A DNA stretch of 64,000 nucleotides from Lysobacter concretionis Ko07 = DSM 16239 (GCF_000768345.1 NZ_AVPS01000003.1:124001-188000), one strand, 5' to 3'. Counted from the first letter of the stretch, positions 26,997 to 38,500 are shown. Program-made: numbers and translations. The notes: generated by a model not told the origin, from the sequence alone.

Positions 26997-29483
26997 ATGA
27001 TGACGCGACCCCTTTCCCGCCGCCTGCTTGCCCTTGCTCTTGCCTCGGCGCTTTCCACGGTTCCCGCATTCACCGCCATGGCGCAGACCGCCACGGCCGC
27101 GCCGGTCAGTCCGTTCACCGTCAGCGATATCCGCGTGGACGGATTGCAGCGCATTTCCGCCGGCACCGTGTTCACCTACCTGCCGGTCGAACGCGGTGAC
27201 AGGATGGACCAGGCCGCCGCCGGCGAGGCGATCCGGGCGTTGTACAAGACGGGTTTCTTCGAGGACGTCAGGATCGGCCACCAGGGCGACATCCTCGTGG
27301 TGACCGTGACCGAGCGCCCGGCGATCAACAAGCTGACCCTGACCGGCAACAAGGACATCAAGACCGAAGACCTGATGAAGGGCCTGAGCGACATCGGCCT
27401 GACCGAGGGCAACACCTTCGACCGGCTGAGCCTGGACCGCGTCACCCAGGAATTGACCCGCCAGTACAACAACCGCGGCAAGTACAACGTCAAGATCACC
27501 CCGAGCGTGTCGTCACTGCCACGCAACCGCGTGGACGTGAGCATCGCGGTGGAGGAAGGCAAGGCCGCCAGGATCCAGCACATCAACCTGGTCGGCAACG
27601 AGCTGTTCGAGGACAAGGAGATCCTGAAGTACTGGGAATCGGGCGTGCACAACTGGCTGAGCTGGTACCGCCGCGACGACCAGTATTCGCGCGAGAAGCT
27701 GTCGGGCGACCTGGAAAAGCTCAACAACTACTACCTCGACCGCGGCTACGTCGATTTCAGCATCGACTCCACCCAGGTCTCGATCAGTCCCGACCTGCAG
27801 GACATGTTCATCAGCGCCGGCGTCACCGAGGGCGAGCAGTACAAGATCTCCAGCGTCGAGATCACCGGCGACACCGTGCTGCCGAAGGAAGACATCGAGA
27901 AGCTGGTGCTGGTCAAGCCCGACCAGATCTTCTCGCGCAGCCTGCTGGAGATCACCTCCGACGCCATCACCGCGACCCTCGGCAACGTCGGCTATGCGTT
28001 CGCGCAGGTCAATCCGGTGCCCGACGTCAACCGCGAGGACAAGACCGTCGCGATCGCGCTGCAGGTGGTGCCCGGGCCGCGCGTGAACGTGCGCCGGGTG
28101 GTGTTCAAGGGCAACTCGCGCACCGCCGACGAGGTGTTGCGCCGGCAGCTGCGGCAGTTCGAGGGCACCTGGTATTCGCAGGCTGCGATCGACCGTTCCA
28201 AGATCCGCATCCAGGGCCTGGGCTACTTCGACAAGGTCGACGTGGAAACCACCCCGGTGCCGGGCAGCCATGACCAGGTCGACGTGGTCTACAACGTCAA
28301 CGAGGTCGCCGCCGGCCAGTTCGTCTTCGGTCTGGGCTACTCCCAGCTGACCGGCCTGAGCACCCAGGTCCAGGTGTCGCAGAACAACTTCCTGGGCAGC
28401 GGCAACCGCATCGCGGTGCAGGCGCAGCGCAACGATTACCTGCAGCGCTACGATTTCTCGTTCATGGACCCGTACTTCACCGACAACGGCGTGTCGCTGG
28501 GCTACAACCTGCGCTGGAGCGAGTTCAACAACTCCGACTTCAACACCGCGCAGTACTCCTCCACCAGCGGCATGGGGCAGATGGTGCTCGGCGTGCCGAT
28601 CACCGAAACCGACAGCTTCACCACGCTGCTGGGCATCGACAGCAACCAGATCTTCGCCTACCGCGGCGTCACCCCCGAATCCATCGTCGACTACATCGAC
28701 GCGGTCGGCCAGCGCACGTTCCATGCCTGGCGCGGCGAGATCGGCTGGGCGCGCAACACCCTCAACAGCGCCCTGACTCCCACCCGCGGCATGTCGCAGC
28801 GTCTGTGGCTGGAGGCGACCCTGCCCGGGTCGACGGTCGAGTACTACAAGCTCAACTACAACATCTCCAACTTCTGGCCGCTGTCGCGCCATCTGGTGCT
28901 CAACACCCGCGCCGAACTCGGCTATGGCGACAGCTACGGCGACGCGTTCGTGCGCAACGTCTGCTACACCGCGCCCACCATGGTCGACCATGACAACGAT
29001 CCGGCGACCCCGCCGGTCTTTACCCCCGGCGCGGCGCCTACCGATCCGTGCCAGCCGGACTCCGCGGACTACGTCAAGACCATCACCGCCGACGGCCTGC
29101 CGTTCTTCGAGAACTTCTACGCCGGTGGTACGCGCTCGGTGCGCGGTTTCAAGGACAACACCCTGGGCCCCCACGAGTCCGCGCTGGGCAGCAGTTACCG
29201 GCAGCCGATCGGCGGCTCGCTGAAGACGATCGGCTCGGTGGAGATGATCTTCCCGACCCTGATCGACAGCTCGGCGGCGCGCGTGTCGGCGTTCGTGGAC
29301 TTCGGCAACGTGTTCTCCAGCTTCGATGCCTTCGATGCCGGCGAGCTGCGCGCCTCCACCGGCCTGGCGCTGATGTGGCGCTCGCCGATGGGGCCGATCA
29401 CGATCAGCTACGCGTTCCCGATCAAGAAGGAAGACGGCGACCAGCTGGAGCGCCTGCAGTTCACCTTCGGCGGCTCGTTCTGA
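26997..29483 (+). CDS. bamA: Outer-membrane protein assembly factor BamA
   Basis: Core of the BAM complex that folds beta-barrel proteins into the outer membrane. The 828-residue protein has a signal peptide (LALALASALSTVPAFTAMAQ), five POTRA domains to about residue 450 (first: FTVSDIRVDGLQRISAGTVF), and a 16-strand barrel with the loop-6 VRGF motif in GGTRSVRGFKDN and terminal Phe. An extra segment before VRGF contains two Cys (NVCYTAP, TDPCQPDSAD) about 28 residues apart. Start: two adjacent ATGs give a normal signal peptide; an ATG overlapping the rseP stop would prepend 39 unrelated residues. No skp gene follows; lpxD is next. Confidence 0.95.
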   Translation: MMTRPLSRRLLALALASALSTVPAFTAMAQTATAAPVSPFTVSDIRVDGLQRISAGTVFTYLPVERGDRMDQAAAGEAIRALYKTGFFEDVRIGHQGDILVVTVTERPAINKLTLTGNKDIKTEDLMKGLSDIGLTEGNTFDRLSLDRVTQELTRQYNNRGKYNVKITPSVSSLPRNRVDVSIAVEEGKAARIQHINLVGNELFEDKEILKYWESGVHNWLSWYRRDDQYSREKLSGDLEKLNNYYLDRGYVDFSIDSTQVSISPDLQDMFISAGVTEGEQYKISSVEITGDTVLPKEDIEKLVLVKPDQIFSRSLLEITSDAITATLGNVGYAFAQVNPVPDVNREDKTVAIALQVVPGPRVNVRRVVFKGNSRTADEVLRRQLRQFEGTWYSQAAIDRSKIRIQGLGYFDKVDVETTPVPGSHDQVDVVYNVNEVAAGQFVFGLGYSQLTGLSTQVQVSQNNFLGSGNRIAVQAQRNDYLQRYDFSFMDPYFTDNGVSLGYNLRWSEFNNSDFNTAQYSSTSGMGQMVLGVPITETDSFTTLLGIDSNQIFAYRGVTPESIVDYIDAVGQRTFHAWRGEIGWARNTLNSALTPTRGMSQRLWLEATLPGSTVEYYKLNYNISNFWPLSRHLVLNTRAELGYGDSYGDAFVRNVCYTAPTMVDHDNDPATPPVFTPGAAPTDPCQPDSADYVKTITADGLPFFENFYAGGTRSVRGFKDNTLGPHESALGSSYRQPIGGSLKTIGSVEMIFPTLIDSSAARVSAFVDFGNVFSSFDAFDAGELRASTGLALMWRSPMGPITISYAFPIKKEDGDQLERLQFTFGGSF

Positions 29484-29501
29484 CGGCGACCGGAAGCCGT
29501 C

Positions 29502-30515
29502 ATGCCATCGCCCCCGTACACCGCTGCCGAACTGGCGGAGCGTTTCTCGCTCCGCCTGCACGGTGACGGCAGCGTCCGGATCCTGGGCGTGGGCACCCTC
29601 GCCCAGGCCGGACCTGGCCAGCTCGCCTTCCTCGCCAACCCGAAATACCGCCACCAGTTGAACGCGACCAACGCCGGCGTGGTGGTGATGCGCGAGTCCG
29701 ACGCCGAGGGTTATCCCGGCACCGCGCTGATCGCCAGCGATCCCTATACCGCCTTCGCCAGGCTGTCGGCCCTGTTCGAACCCTTGCCGTCGCGCCCACC
29801 GGGTATCCACCCGTCGGCCGACATCCACCCGACCGTCCGCGTGGCCGATGACGTGCATGTCGCCGCGTTCGTGAGCATCGGTGCGAACAGCCGGATCGAG
29901 GCCGGCGCGGTGATCGGCCCGGGCTGCGTGATCGGCGAGGACTGCGTGGTCGGTGCCGGCAGTGAACTGGTCGCCCGGGTCACCCTGGTCACCCGTGTGC
30001 GGTTGGGGCAGCGTGTACGCATCCATCCGGGCGCAGTGCTCGGCGCGGACGGCTTCGGCCTGGCGATGGACGCGGGGCGATGGATCAAGGTGCCGCAGCT
30101 GGGCGGGGTGGTCGTCGGCGACGATTGCGAGATCGGTGCCAACACCGCCATCGACCGCGGCGCGATCGAGGACACGGTGTTGGAGGAGGACGTGCGGCTC
30201 GACAACCTGATCCAGATCGGCCACAACGTCCGCATCGGCGCGCACACCGCGATGGCCGGCTGCGTCGCGGTCGCCGGCAGCGCCCGGATCGGCCGCTACT
30301 GCCTGATCGGCGGCGGCGCGGGCATCACCGGCCACCTGGAAATCTGCGACCGGGTGGTGATCACCGCGATGAGCCTGGTCACCCGCTCGATCCGCGAGCC
30401 GGGAGAATACTCGTCGGGCACCGGCTTGATGGACAATCGCAGCTGGCGCAAGAACGCCGCGCGATTCAGACAATTGGACAAGATGGCGCGCCAGTTGCGC
30501 GACCAGGAAAATTAA
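29502..30515 (+). CDS. lpxD: UDP-3-O-(3-hydroxyacyl)glucosamine N-acyltransferase
   Basis: Third step of lipid A synthesis: adds a 3-hydroxyacyl chain from ACP to the 2-amino group. The 337-residue protein has the uridine-binding N-domain (about 1-100, with [10 protein letters not shown]) and a left-handed beta-helix of hexapeptide repeats; the catalytic His is H241 in [10 protein letters not shown]. The C-terminal helix [12 protein letters not shown] fits the family. It lies 18 bases after bamA and 12 before fabZ. Confidence 0.96.
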   Translation: MPSPPYTAAELAERFSLRLHGDGSVRILGVGTLAQAGPGQLAFLANPKYRHQLNATNAGVVVMRESDAEGYPGTALIASDPYTAFARLSALFEPLPSRPPGIHPSADIHPTVRVADDVHVAAFVSIGANSRIEAGAVIGPGCVIGEDCVVGAGSELVARVTLVTRVRLGQRVRIHPGAVLGADGFGLAMDAGRWIKVPQLGGVVVGDDCEIGANTAIDRGAIEDTVLEEDVRLDNLIQIGHNVRIGAHTAMAGCVAVAGSARIGRYCLIGGGAGITGHLEICDRVVITAMSLVTRSIREPGEYSSGTGLMDNRSWRKNAARFRQLDKMARQLRDQEN

Positions 30516-30527
30516 GGACAGGACTTG

Positions 30528-30989
30528 ATGAGCGACACCCTGAAACTGCCGATCGACGTACCGGCCATCCAGGCGCTGCTTCCGCACCGCTATCCGTTCC
30601 TGTTGGTCGACCGGGTGATCGAGCTGGAGCCCCACAAACGCGTGCTCGCCTACAAGAACGTGACCAACAACGAGCCGTTCTTCAACGGTCACTTCCCCGG
30701 CCAGCCGGTGATGCCCGGCGTGCTGGTGATCGAGGCGCTGGCGCAGGCCGGCGGCCTGCTGACCCAGTTGTCGCTGGGCGGCACGACCGAGAACAAGCTG
30801 TTCTACCTGGTCAAGATCGACGGCGCGAAGTTCACCCGCATGGTCGTTCCCGGCGACCGGCTGGATCTGGAAGTCACCCTCAAGCGCACCATCCGCAACA
30901 TGGCCCTGTACCAGGGCGTGGCCCGGGTCGATGGCGAGCAGGCCGCCTGCGCCGACATCCTGTGCGCCGAGGTGGCAGCCAAGGCATGA
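30528..30989 (+). CDS. fabZ: 3-hydroxyacyl-[ACP] dehydratase FabZ
   Basis: Dehydrates beta-hydroxyacyl-ACP in fatty acid elongation, competing with LpxA/LpxD for the same hydroxyacyl pool, which explains its place among lpx genes. It has 153 residues, with the hot-dog fold motif [14 protein letters not shown] and the active-site H55 ([12 protein letters not shown]) and E69 (VIEALAQ). An aaggacagg site precedes the ATG; a TTG one codon upstream is ignored. The stop overlaps the lpxA start (ATGA). Confidence 0.97.
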   Translation: MSDTLKLPIDVPAIQALLPHRYPFLLVDRVIELEPHKRVLAYKNVTNNEPFFNGHFPGQPVMPGVLVIEALAQAGGLLTQLSLGGTTENKLFYLVKIDGAKFTRMVVPGDRLDLEVTLKRTIRNMALYQGVARVDGEQAACADILCAEVAAKA

Positions 30990-31771
30990 ACACGCTCGCA
31001 GTCCATCCCAGCGCAGTCGTCGAGGCCGGCGCCCGGCTCGGTGATGGCGTGCGGGTGGGGGCTTTCAGCATCATCGGTGCGGACGTGGAGATCGGCGACA
31101 ACACCGAGATCGGTCCCCACTGCAGCGTGCACGGGCCGACCCGGATCGGCCGCGACAACCGTTTCATCGGCCACGCCGCGATCGGTGGCGAGCCGCAGGA
31201 CAAGAAGTTCGGTGGCGAACGGGTCGAGCTGGTGATCGGCGACCGCAACACGGTGCGCGAATTCGTCACCATCAACCGCGGCACCCAAGGCGGCGGCGGC
31301 AGCACCCGGATCGGCGACGACAACCTGCTGCTCGCGTACACCCACATCGCCCACGACTGCGTGGTCGGCAACCACTGCGTGTTCTCCAACAACGCGACCC
31401 TGGCCGGACACGTCAGCGTCGGCGACCACGTGATCCTCAGCGGATTCGCCGGCGTGCACCAGTTCTGCCGGATCGGCGCGCACGCCTTCGTCGGCATGGG
31501 CGCCTTCGTCAATGGCGACGTGCCACCGTTCGTGATGGTGGCCCAGGAAGGCTACAGCCGGCCGCGTGGGATCAACAACGAAGGCCTGAAACGGCGCGGT
31601 TTCGATGCCGAACGCATCGGCGCGATCAAGCGCGCCTACCGCGCCCTGTACATGGCCGGCAACTCGCTGGACGAAGCCCGCGCCAAGCTGGTCGAACTGG
31701 CCAACGACAGCCGGGACGTACGCGACCTGCTGGACTTCGTCGACAGCGGCGACCGGCCCCTGCTGCGGTGA
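30986..31771 (+). CDS. lpxA: UDP-N-acetylglucosamine O-acyltransferase
   Basis: First step of lipid A synthesis. The 261-residue protein is a left-handed beta-helix with hexapeptide repeats from the N-terminus, the catalytic H123 in AYTHIAHDC, the segment [12 protein letters not shown] that sets acyl-chain length, and a helical C-domain ([20 protein letters not shown]). G-to-A changes in the hydrocarbon ruler cannot be judged by eye. Start and stop overlap the neighbours (ATGA with fabZ, GTGA with lpxB). Confidence 0.97.
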   Translation: MNTLAVHPSAVVEAGARLGDGVRVGAFSIIGADVEIGDNTEIGPHCSVHGPTRIGRDNRFIGHAAIGGEPQDKKFGGERVELVIGDRNTVREFVTINRGTQGGGGSTRIGDDNLLLAYTHIAHDCVVGNHCVFSNNATLAGHVSVGDHVILSGFAGVHQFCRIGAHAFVGMGAFVNGDVPPFVMVAQEGYSRPRGINNEGLKRRGFDAERIGAIKRAYRALYMAGNSLDEARAKLVELANDSRDVRDLLDFVDSGDRPLLR

Positions 31772-33012
31772 GCGGCAACACCGCTGCCGCGGAGTTCTTC
31801 AACGACCCTCCGCCCACCCGTTCCATGCGCGTCGCCGTCGTGGCCGGCGAAGCGTCCGGCGATCTGCTGGGTGCGGGGCTGATCGCGCAATTGCGCAGAC
31901 ACTGGCCCGGAGCGGAATTCGTCGGTGTCGGCGGCGAGGCCATGCGCACGGCCGGCATGGAAACCTGGTTCGACGCCTCCGAACTGGCGGTGATGGGCCT
32001 GTCGGAAGTCCTGCGCCACCTGCCACGGCTGCTGCGGCTGCGCCGCGAGTTGCGCCGCCGGCTGCTGGACTGGCAGCCGGACGTCTTCATCGGCATCGAC
32101 GCGCCGGACTTCAACCTCGGCGTGGAGAAGTGGCTGAAGCAGCGCGGCGTTCGCACGGTGCATTACGTGAGCCCGTCGGTGTGGGCCTGGCGGGAGAAGC
32201 GGGCCGGGAAAATCGGCCTCAGTGCCGACCGGGTGCTGTGCCTGTTTCCGATGGAGCCGGCGATCTATGCCCGTCACGACGTGGATGCGCGCTTCGTGGG
32301 CCACCCGCTGGCCGACGAGATGCCGCTGCATCCCGACCGCGACACCGCGCGGGCCGAACTCGGCCTGGATCCGGCGCGCCCCGTGCTGGCCCTGCTGCCA
32401 GGATCCCGGATCGGCGAAATCGAACGCCTGGCCACCGACTTCCTCGCTGCGGCCGCCCTTGTGCTGGCCGCCAAACCCGGCCTGCAGATCGTCGCGCCGA
32501 TGGCCAGCGCCCAGGCCCGCATTGCGTTCGACCGGGTCCTGGCGAACCATCGCGATGCCGCCGCGCTGCAATCCGCGCTGCGGGTGATCGACGGCCGCGC
32601 ACGCACCGCAATGATCGCCAGCGACGTGATCCTGCTGGCCTCCGGCACCGCCACCCTGGAGGCGATGCTGGCCAAGCGGCCGATGGTCGTGGCCTACAAG
32701 GTGTCGCCGCTGACCTACCGGCTGGTGAAGGGCCTGGGCATGCTCAAGGTCGACCACTACGCGCTGCCGAACGTGCTGGCCGGGCAGGCCGTGGTGCCCG
32801 AGTTGATGCAGCACGAGTGCACGCCGGACAAGCTGGCAGCCGCGACCTTGCGCTGGCTGCACGATGAAGCCGCCAGCAAGGCCCTGCAGCCGCGCTTCCT
32901 GGCCTTGCACCAGCAACTCAGGCGCGATGCTTCGGCCCAGGCCGCGCAGGCCATCGTCGAGCTCGTATCCGGCACGGTTGACCAACCCCATGACCTGGCC
33001 ACCCGTGACTGA
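31768..33012 (+). CDS. lpxB: Lipid-A-disaccharide synthase
   Basis: GT19 glycosyltransferase that joins UDP-diacylglucosamine and lipid X to the tetraacyl disaccharide at the inner face of the inner membrane. The 414-residue protein has [46 protein letters not shown] and the nucleotide-sugar segment [17 protein letters not shown] start overlaps the lpxA stop and adds about 18 residues before the conserved MRVAVVAG; the internal ATG there is an alternative start. The end overlaps rnhB by 23 bases. Confidence 0.95.
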   Translation: MSGNTAAAEFFNDPPPTRSMRVAVVAGEASGDLLGAGLIAQLRRHWPGAEFVGVGGEAMRTAGMETWFDASELAVMGLSEVLRHLPRLLRLRRELRRRLLDWQPDVFIGIDAPDFNLGVEKWLKQRGVRTVHYVSPSVWAWREKRAGKIGLSADRVLCLFPMEPAIYARHDVDARFVGHPLADEMPLHPDRDTARAELGLDPARPVLALLPGSRIGEIERLATDFLAAAALVLAAKPGLQIVAPMASAQARIAFDRVLANHRDAAALQSALRVIDGRARTAMIASDVILLASGTATLEAMLAKRPMVVAYKVSPLTYRLVKGLGMLKVDHYALPNVLAGQAVVPELMQHECTPDKLAAATLRWLHDEAASKALQPRFLALHQQLRRDASAQAAQAIVELVSGTVDQPHDLATRD

Positions 33013-33673
33013 TCCCGGCCGCCAGTTCGCGCTCCAGCTCGACCCGGCCCCGCACGCGCAACGCATCGCCGGCGTGGACGAAGCCGGGCGCGGGCCGCTG
33101 GCCGGGCCGGTCACGGTCGCCGCCGTGGTGCTCGGCCCGGGCCGTACCCCGATCAACGGCCTGGACGATTCCAAGCAATTGACGCCGCAACGGCGGGAAG
33201 TCCTCTACCAGCGCATCATCGAGCGCGCCCAGGCCTGGCAGGTGGTGACGATCGAGGTCGAGGAAATCGACCGCCTCAACATCTACCAGGCCACCCTGCT
33301 GGGCATGCGTCGGGCGCTGGAAGGCCTGAGGCCGCATCCCGAGCTGGCCCGCATCGACGGCAACGCCCTGCCCCGTGGCCTGCCTTGCCCGGCTGAGGCC
33401 TGGATCGGCGGCGACACCCGCGACCGCGCGATCATGGCCGCCTCGATCCTGGCCAAGGTCACCCGGGACCGGATGATGGCCGCCCTGCACGAGCAATGGC
33501 CGCAATATGGTTTTGCGACCCACAAGGGTTACGGAACGCCCGCGCACCTGGACGCGTTGGCCCGGCACGGCCCATGCCCGCACCATCGGCGAAGCTTCAC
33601 TCCGGTGCGCCAGTGCCTGGACGCGCACGCGGCCGCCGCCAGGGCCGACAACGGTTCACCAACCGTTGTGTAA
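32990..33673 (+). CDS. rnhB: Ribonuclease HII
   Basis: Removes misincorporated ribonucleotides and RNA from RNA/DNA hybrids. It has 227 residues with the catalytic carboxylates visible: D30 and E31 in [13 protein letters not shown], Asp in ARIDGNALP, and Asp in [25 protein letters not shown] is also conserved. I used the ATG inside the end of lpxB (23-base overlap); a GTG five codons later is equally plausible. It is the last gene of this long operon, as in E. coli where dnaE follows; here the two YkvA-like genes lie before dnaE. Confidence 0.94.
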   Translation: MTWPPVTDPGRQFALQLDPAPHAQRIAGVDEAGRGPLAGPVTVAAVVLGPGRTPINGLDDSKQLTPQRREVLYQRIIERAQAWQVVTIEVEEIDRLNIYQATLLGMRRALEGLRPHPELARIDGNALPRGLPCPAEAWIGGDTRDRAIMAASILAKVTRDRMMAALHEQWPQYGFATHKGYGTPAHLDALARHGPCPHHRRSFTPVRQCLDAHAAAARADNGSPTVV

Positions 33674-33960
33674 CCGGCCCCCTTGGAGTTTCCCAAAGCT
33701 CGCCACTCCGATGTCTCAGCCGGCTGCCCGCACCAGCCACCCCACTTTCGACACGGGACAATCGCGCAATAAAAGCGCAGGATCGGGGCATGGATCCACG
33801 GATGGCATGACGCGACGACCGTTTTCGATGATTTACGTGCAAATGTCCCATTTACTTTTCGTGCGGAAGCTCCGCGCGGGAATGCCCGAAAACCCGGAGA
33901 TGCGCTGAATTGCCGGTCGATGCGCTCCCGGAAATCCGAGGACCGGCACCGAGGTGTGTC

Positions 33961-34638
33961 ATGCGCGCATCACTCCGTACACCCACCGCCGACCCGTTGC
34001 CCTACGTCAGCGAAAGTCACGAGACGCGCAACCGCAATGGCATCGGCGATCCCTCCACCAAAGGGCGCGGTCCCGACGGACATGCTTCTGCGCTGCCGGC
34101 GCTGCGTGGCGATGCCATCGCACAGTTCGACGCCCTGCTGCACGAAATCAATCCGGACGCCGTGCGGGTCGATCCCGACCGCCTGCAACAACTGATGATC
34201 TGGCTGACGGGGTTGGCTCCGGCCCGCCTCCGCCACGTCCTCGACCGCCGCCTGCGGCGGGTCGAGGAACTGCGCGCGATGGTCGAGGACTTCGACTGGG
34301 ACACCGACCAGGCGACACGGGTACGACTGGCCCGGCTGGTGGACTATATCGATCGCGACAACGACCTGATCGCCGACCAGCAGCCAATATTCGGCATGCT
34401 CGACGATGTCCTGCTGATCGAACTGGCGTGGCCCGCGTTCGCCACGGAAGCCGATGAATACCGCGACTTCTGTGCGTACCGCAACGAAGAGCATCCCGAC
34501 GGCAATGGAGACCGTCAACGTGCGAGCTGGGTTCGCGACCGGGTCGCCGAGGTGGCGCTGTGGCGTCACCAGTTGCAGGTCGCAGACAGCCATTACACGA
34601 CCTCCGGCGAACCCGGCCCGCGCTTCCGGGTCACCTGA
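33961..34638 (+). CDS. YkvA/DUF1232-like protein, first of a tandem pair
   Basis: An uncharacterised 225-residue protein. A central segment VDYIDRDNDLIADQQPIFGM followed by LDD resembles the DUF1232 (YkvA) signature in which a helix ending in -DLIPD- is followed by P-x-x-G-x-LDD; the rest is charged and helical, without signal peptide or clear membrane helix. It ends PRFRVT. The next gene has the same layout and matches it at VDY, LI, G-x-LDD, E-x-AWP, DFC and RFRV, so the two arose by duplication. The ATG is chosen for lack of better; a TTG 17 codons upstream is possible. Function unknown. Confidence 0.72.
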   Translation: MRASLRTPTADPLPYVSESHETRNRNGIGDPSTKGRGPDGHASALPALRGDAIAQFDALLHEINPDAVRVDPDRLQQLMIWLTGLAPARLRHVLDRRLRRVEELRAMVEDFDWDTDQATRVRLARLVDYIDRDNDLIADQQPIFGMLDDVLLIELAWPAFATEADEYRDFCAYRNEEHPDGNGDRQRASWVRDRVAEVALWRHQLQVADSHYTTSGEPGPRFRVT

Positions 34639-34804
34639 GCTGCGCGTGCCGTCAAACGGTGCGGTCCAGCCGGCAAACTTCCCTGGCGGCGGACGTCCAC
34701 ATAGGCCCATTCAGCGATGCGCGAGTGCCAGTGGCGTGTCGCGCCGCATTCACTTCTCCCGTTGCAATCGCTTCCTCAGGACGGGATCAATTTCGAGAGC
34801 CATC

Positions 34805-35455
34805 ATGAACATCTCCCTTAACCGGATAACCCCATTGCCAAATGCACTGTTCCAGTTGGAGCGCGATGGTCCGCACCAGCGGCACCGGATCGCGCAGTTC
34901 GAACTCGAACCGGCCCAAATGGAACACTTCAACGCGTTGCTGGCGCGGATCAGCGAGGATCATCCCTTGCTGGATCGCGACCAGGTGGCCAGCGCCGCAC
35001 GTGAGTTGATCGACCAGTCGCCCGACGGCCGCGTGCCGGCCTGCATCCGTGACCGTGTGCGTCGCGCCGGCGCGGTCGACCTGATGCTGTCCGACCCCGA
35101 ATGGGAGACACGCGCCGAAGCCGCCCTGGTGGCTGCGGTCGCGGTTGATTACCTGCACGGGAACGCGCCGCTGATCCCCAACAGGCTGCCGGTGGTGGGC
35201 TGGCTGGATGACGCGGTACTGGTCGAGACCGCGTGGCCATCGCTGGGCGACGAGGTGCGTGATTACCTGGACTTCTGCCGCCTGCGCCGGATCGAGGCCG
35301 GCCTGCGTGGCGAACAACGCACGCGCTTCGGTTTCACCCGCGAACAATGGCAGGACGCCCGCGACGCGGAGACCGAGTGGCTGGCGCACTGCCGGCGGGT
35401 TGGCCGCGACAGCTATCTGTCGGCCGATGCGCCTGGGCGCTTCCGGGTGAATTGA
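34805..35455 (+). CDS. YkvA/DUF1232-like protein, second of a tandem pair
   Basis: A 216-residue paralogue of the preceding protein. It shares VDYLHGNAPLIPNRLPVVGW then LDD, ETAWPSLGDEVRDYLDFC and the ending GRFRVN, with the strongest agreement in the middle third and at the C-terminus. The N-terminal third diverges. No membrane segment, signal peptide or catalytic motif is visible. The 166-base gap between the two genes holds no terminator, so they may be co-transcribed. It lies 111 bases before dnaE. Function unknown. Confidence 0.72.
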   Translation: MNISLNRITPLPNALFQLERDGPHQRHRIAQFELEPAQMEHFNALLARISEDHPLLDRDQVASAARELIDQSPDGRVPACIRDRVRRAGAVDLMLSDPEWETRAEAALVAAVAVDYLHGNAPLIPNRLPVVGWLDDAVLVETAWPSLGDEVRDYLDFCRLRRIEAGLRGEQRTRFGFTREQWQDARDAETEWLAHCRRVGRDSYLSADAPGRFRVN

Positions 35456-35504
35456 ACGCCCGCTGTTGCTCTGGCGCCGCCTCCGTAGCGGCCCTGTCAA
35501 GGCC

Positions 35505-35532
35505 TTGCCGGCTTCGACCGGGCTGCTACTCT
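35505..35532 (+). promoter_or_regulatory. Putative dnaE promoter
   Basis: TTGCCG at 35505-35510 and TACTCT at 35527-35532 with a 16-base spacer, about 35 bases before the dnaE ATG. A reasonable sigma-70 match; activity is inferred. Confidence 0.4.
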
Positions 35533-35566
35533 GGCGGTTGCCCCAGCCGGTCAGTCCACGGCACGA

Positions 35567-38500
35567 ATGTCAGCGCGCTTCATACACCTCCACCTGCACA
35601 GCGAATTCTCGCTCGTCGATTCCACCATCCGGATCGACGAGCTGGTCAAGCGCTGCGTTGCGCTGGGCCAGCCTGCGGTTGCATTGACCGACGTCAACAA
35701 CCTGTTCGCCGCGGTCAAGTTCTACCGCAAGGCAGAAGGCGCCGGGATCAAGCCGATCCTCGGCGCGGACATCGGCCTGGCCGACGGCAATGAAGCGACA
35801 TCGCGGCTGACCCTTCTGTGCCGCGACCACACCGGCTATCTGACCCTGTCGCGCCTGCTCAGCCGGATGTGGATGGAAGGCCACCGCACCGACAGCGTGG
35901 CGCTGCGGCCGGAGTGGCTGCGCGAGGACAACGAGGGCCTGTTCGCGCTGGCCGGGCGGCAGAGCCTGGCCGGACGGCTGGCGACCTCGCATCGCCACGA
36001 ACTGGCCGAGGCGTGGCTGGCCGACTGGCAGGGCACGTTCGGCGAGCGGCTGCACCTGGAGTTGACCCGCACCGGTCGTGATGACGAGGCGGCCTTCAAC
36101 AGCTTCGCCCTGCACACCTCGAGCAAGCGCGGCCTGCCGGTGATCGCCAGCAACGACACGCGCTTCCTCGACGCCGACGGTTTCGACGCCCACGAGGCGC
36201 GCGTGTGCATCTCCACCGGCCGGGTGCTGGACGACCCCAAGCGGCCGAAGGAGTACAGCCCCGAGCAGTACCTGAAATCGTCCGGGCAGATGGCCGAACT
36301 GTTCGCCGACGTGCCCGATGCGATCGACAACGCGCTCGCACTGGCGACCCGCTGCAACGTCGAGATGCAGCTGGGCACCTACTACCTGCCGGCGTTTCCG
36401 GTACCTGCTGAGCACACGATCGAATCCTGGCTGCGCAACTCCGCGCGCGAGGGCCTCGCGCAGCGGCTGGAGAAAGCCCCGCTCGCGCCCGGCAAGACCC
36501 GCGAGGTGTACGACCAGCGGCTGGAAACCGAGCTCGACGTCATCCTGTCGATGGGTTTCCCCGGCTACTTCCTGATCGTTGCGGACTTCATCAACTGGGG
36601 CAAGCAGCAAGGCATCCCGGTCGGTCCCGGCCGCGGCTCGGGTGCCGGTTCGCTGGTGGCGTGGGCGCTGGGCATCACCGACCTGGACCCGCTGCCGTAC
36701 GACCTGCTGTTCGAGCGCTTCCTGAACCCCGAACGCGTGTCGATGCCCGACTTCGACATCGACTTCTGCATGGACCGCCGCGACGAGGTGATCGACTACG
36801 TCGCGCGCAAGTACGGCCGCGACCGGGTCAGCCAGATCATCACCTACGGCACCATGGCGGCGAAGGCTGTGGTGCGCGACTGCGGCCGGGTGCTGGGCCA
36901 CCCGTACGGCTTCGTCGACGGCATCGCCAAGCTGATCCCGATGACCCTCGGCGTCAGTCTCGGCGATGCCCTGGGCGAGTCGGAGGCGGCGAAAAAGAAC
37001 CCGGAGCTCGCCTCCGCCGACCTGATCGCGCGCTACCACTCCGAGGACGACGTGCGCGACCTGCTCGACCTGGCGCGCAGCCTGGAGAACCTGACCCGCA
37101 ACGCAGGCCGGCACGCGGGTGGCGTGGTGATCGCGCCCTCGCCGCTGAGCGATTTCTGCCCGCTGTTCGCCGAACACGACGGCGAGGGACGCGGCAAGAC
37201 CCCGGTCACCCAGTTCGACAAGGACGACGTGGAGTCGGTCGGGCTGGTCAAGTTCGACTTCCTCGGCCTGCGCACGCTGACGATCATCGACTGGGCGGTG
37301 AAGGCCATCAACGTGCGCCGCGCGACGGCCGGCGAGCCACCGCTCGACATCACCACGTTGCCGCTGGACGACAAGCCGACCTACGAGCTGTTCGCGCGCG
37401 GCGAAGGCGTGGCGGTGTTCCAGTTCGAGTCACGTGGCATGCGCGAGCTGCTCAAGCGCGCCAGGCCCGACACCTTCGAGGACATCATCGCGCTGGCGGC
37501 GCTGTTCCGGCCCGGCCCGCTGGGCTCGGGGATGGACAAGGACTGGGTCGACCGCAAGCACGGCGTGGCCGAAGTCAGCTACCCGCACCCGTCGCTGGAG
37601 CCGGTGCTCGGCCCGACCTACGGCGTGATCGTGTACCAGGAACAGGTGATGCAGATCGCCCAGGTGATGGCGGGCTACTCGCTCGGCGGCGCCGACCTGC
37701 TGCGCCGCGCGATGGGCAAGAAGAAGCCCGAGGAGATGGCCAAGGAGCGGGCCAAGTTCGAGGCCGGCTGCCTGGCCAACGGCATTCCGGCCAAGATCGC
37801 CAGCCCGATCTTCGACCTGATGGAGAAGTTCGCCGAGTACGGCTTCAACAAGTCGCACTCGGCCGCCTACGCGCTGGTCGCCTACCAGACCGCCTGGCTC
37901 AAGGTGCACTACCCGGCGGAGTTCATGGCCGCGGTGCTGTCCAGCGACATGGACAACACCGACAAGGTCACCGGCTTCCTCGACGAATGCCGGGCGATGA
38001 ACCTGGCCGTGTTGCCGCCGGACGTGGATGCGTCGCAGTACATGTTCGAGGCGGTGGCACCGCCAAAGCCCGATTCGCCAGCCAATACGGACGCGCGCCC
38101 TGCTTCGCCGTCACCGGAAAGGCTGCCGGTCGGCACGATCCGCTATGGCCTGGGCGCGGTGAAAGGCGTCGGCCACGGCGCCTGCGAGGCGATCGTGCAG
38201 GCGCGCCGCGCCGGGCCGTTCGACGACCTGCTGGATTTCTGCAAGCGCGTCGACAGCGGCAAGCTCAATCGCCGCGCGCTGGAAGCCCTCATCCAGGCCG
38301 GCGCACTGGACAAGCTCGGCAGGAACCGCGCGAGCCTGATGCTGCAGCTGCCCGAGGTGTTGCGCGCGACCGACCAGCTCGCGCGCGAGCGCGAGGCCGG
38401 CCAGGTCAGTCTGTTCGGTGGCGGTGAAAGCGCAGCGCCGGCCTTGCGGATCGAGTTGAGGGAAACCGACGAGTTTCCGCTCGGGCGACTGCTTGCCGGC

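Noticed and set aside
27513-30692. 1059-codon minus-strand open frame across bamA and lpxD
   Set aside because: It spans two well-supported plus-strand genes and is rich in His/Arg/Val with no recognisable fold; antisense of high-GC codons.
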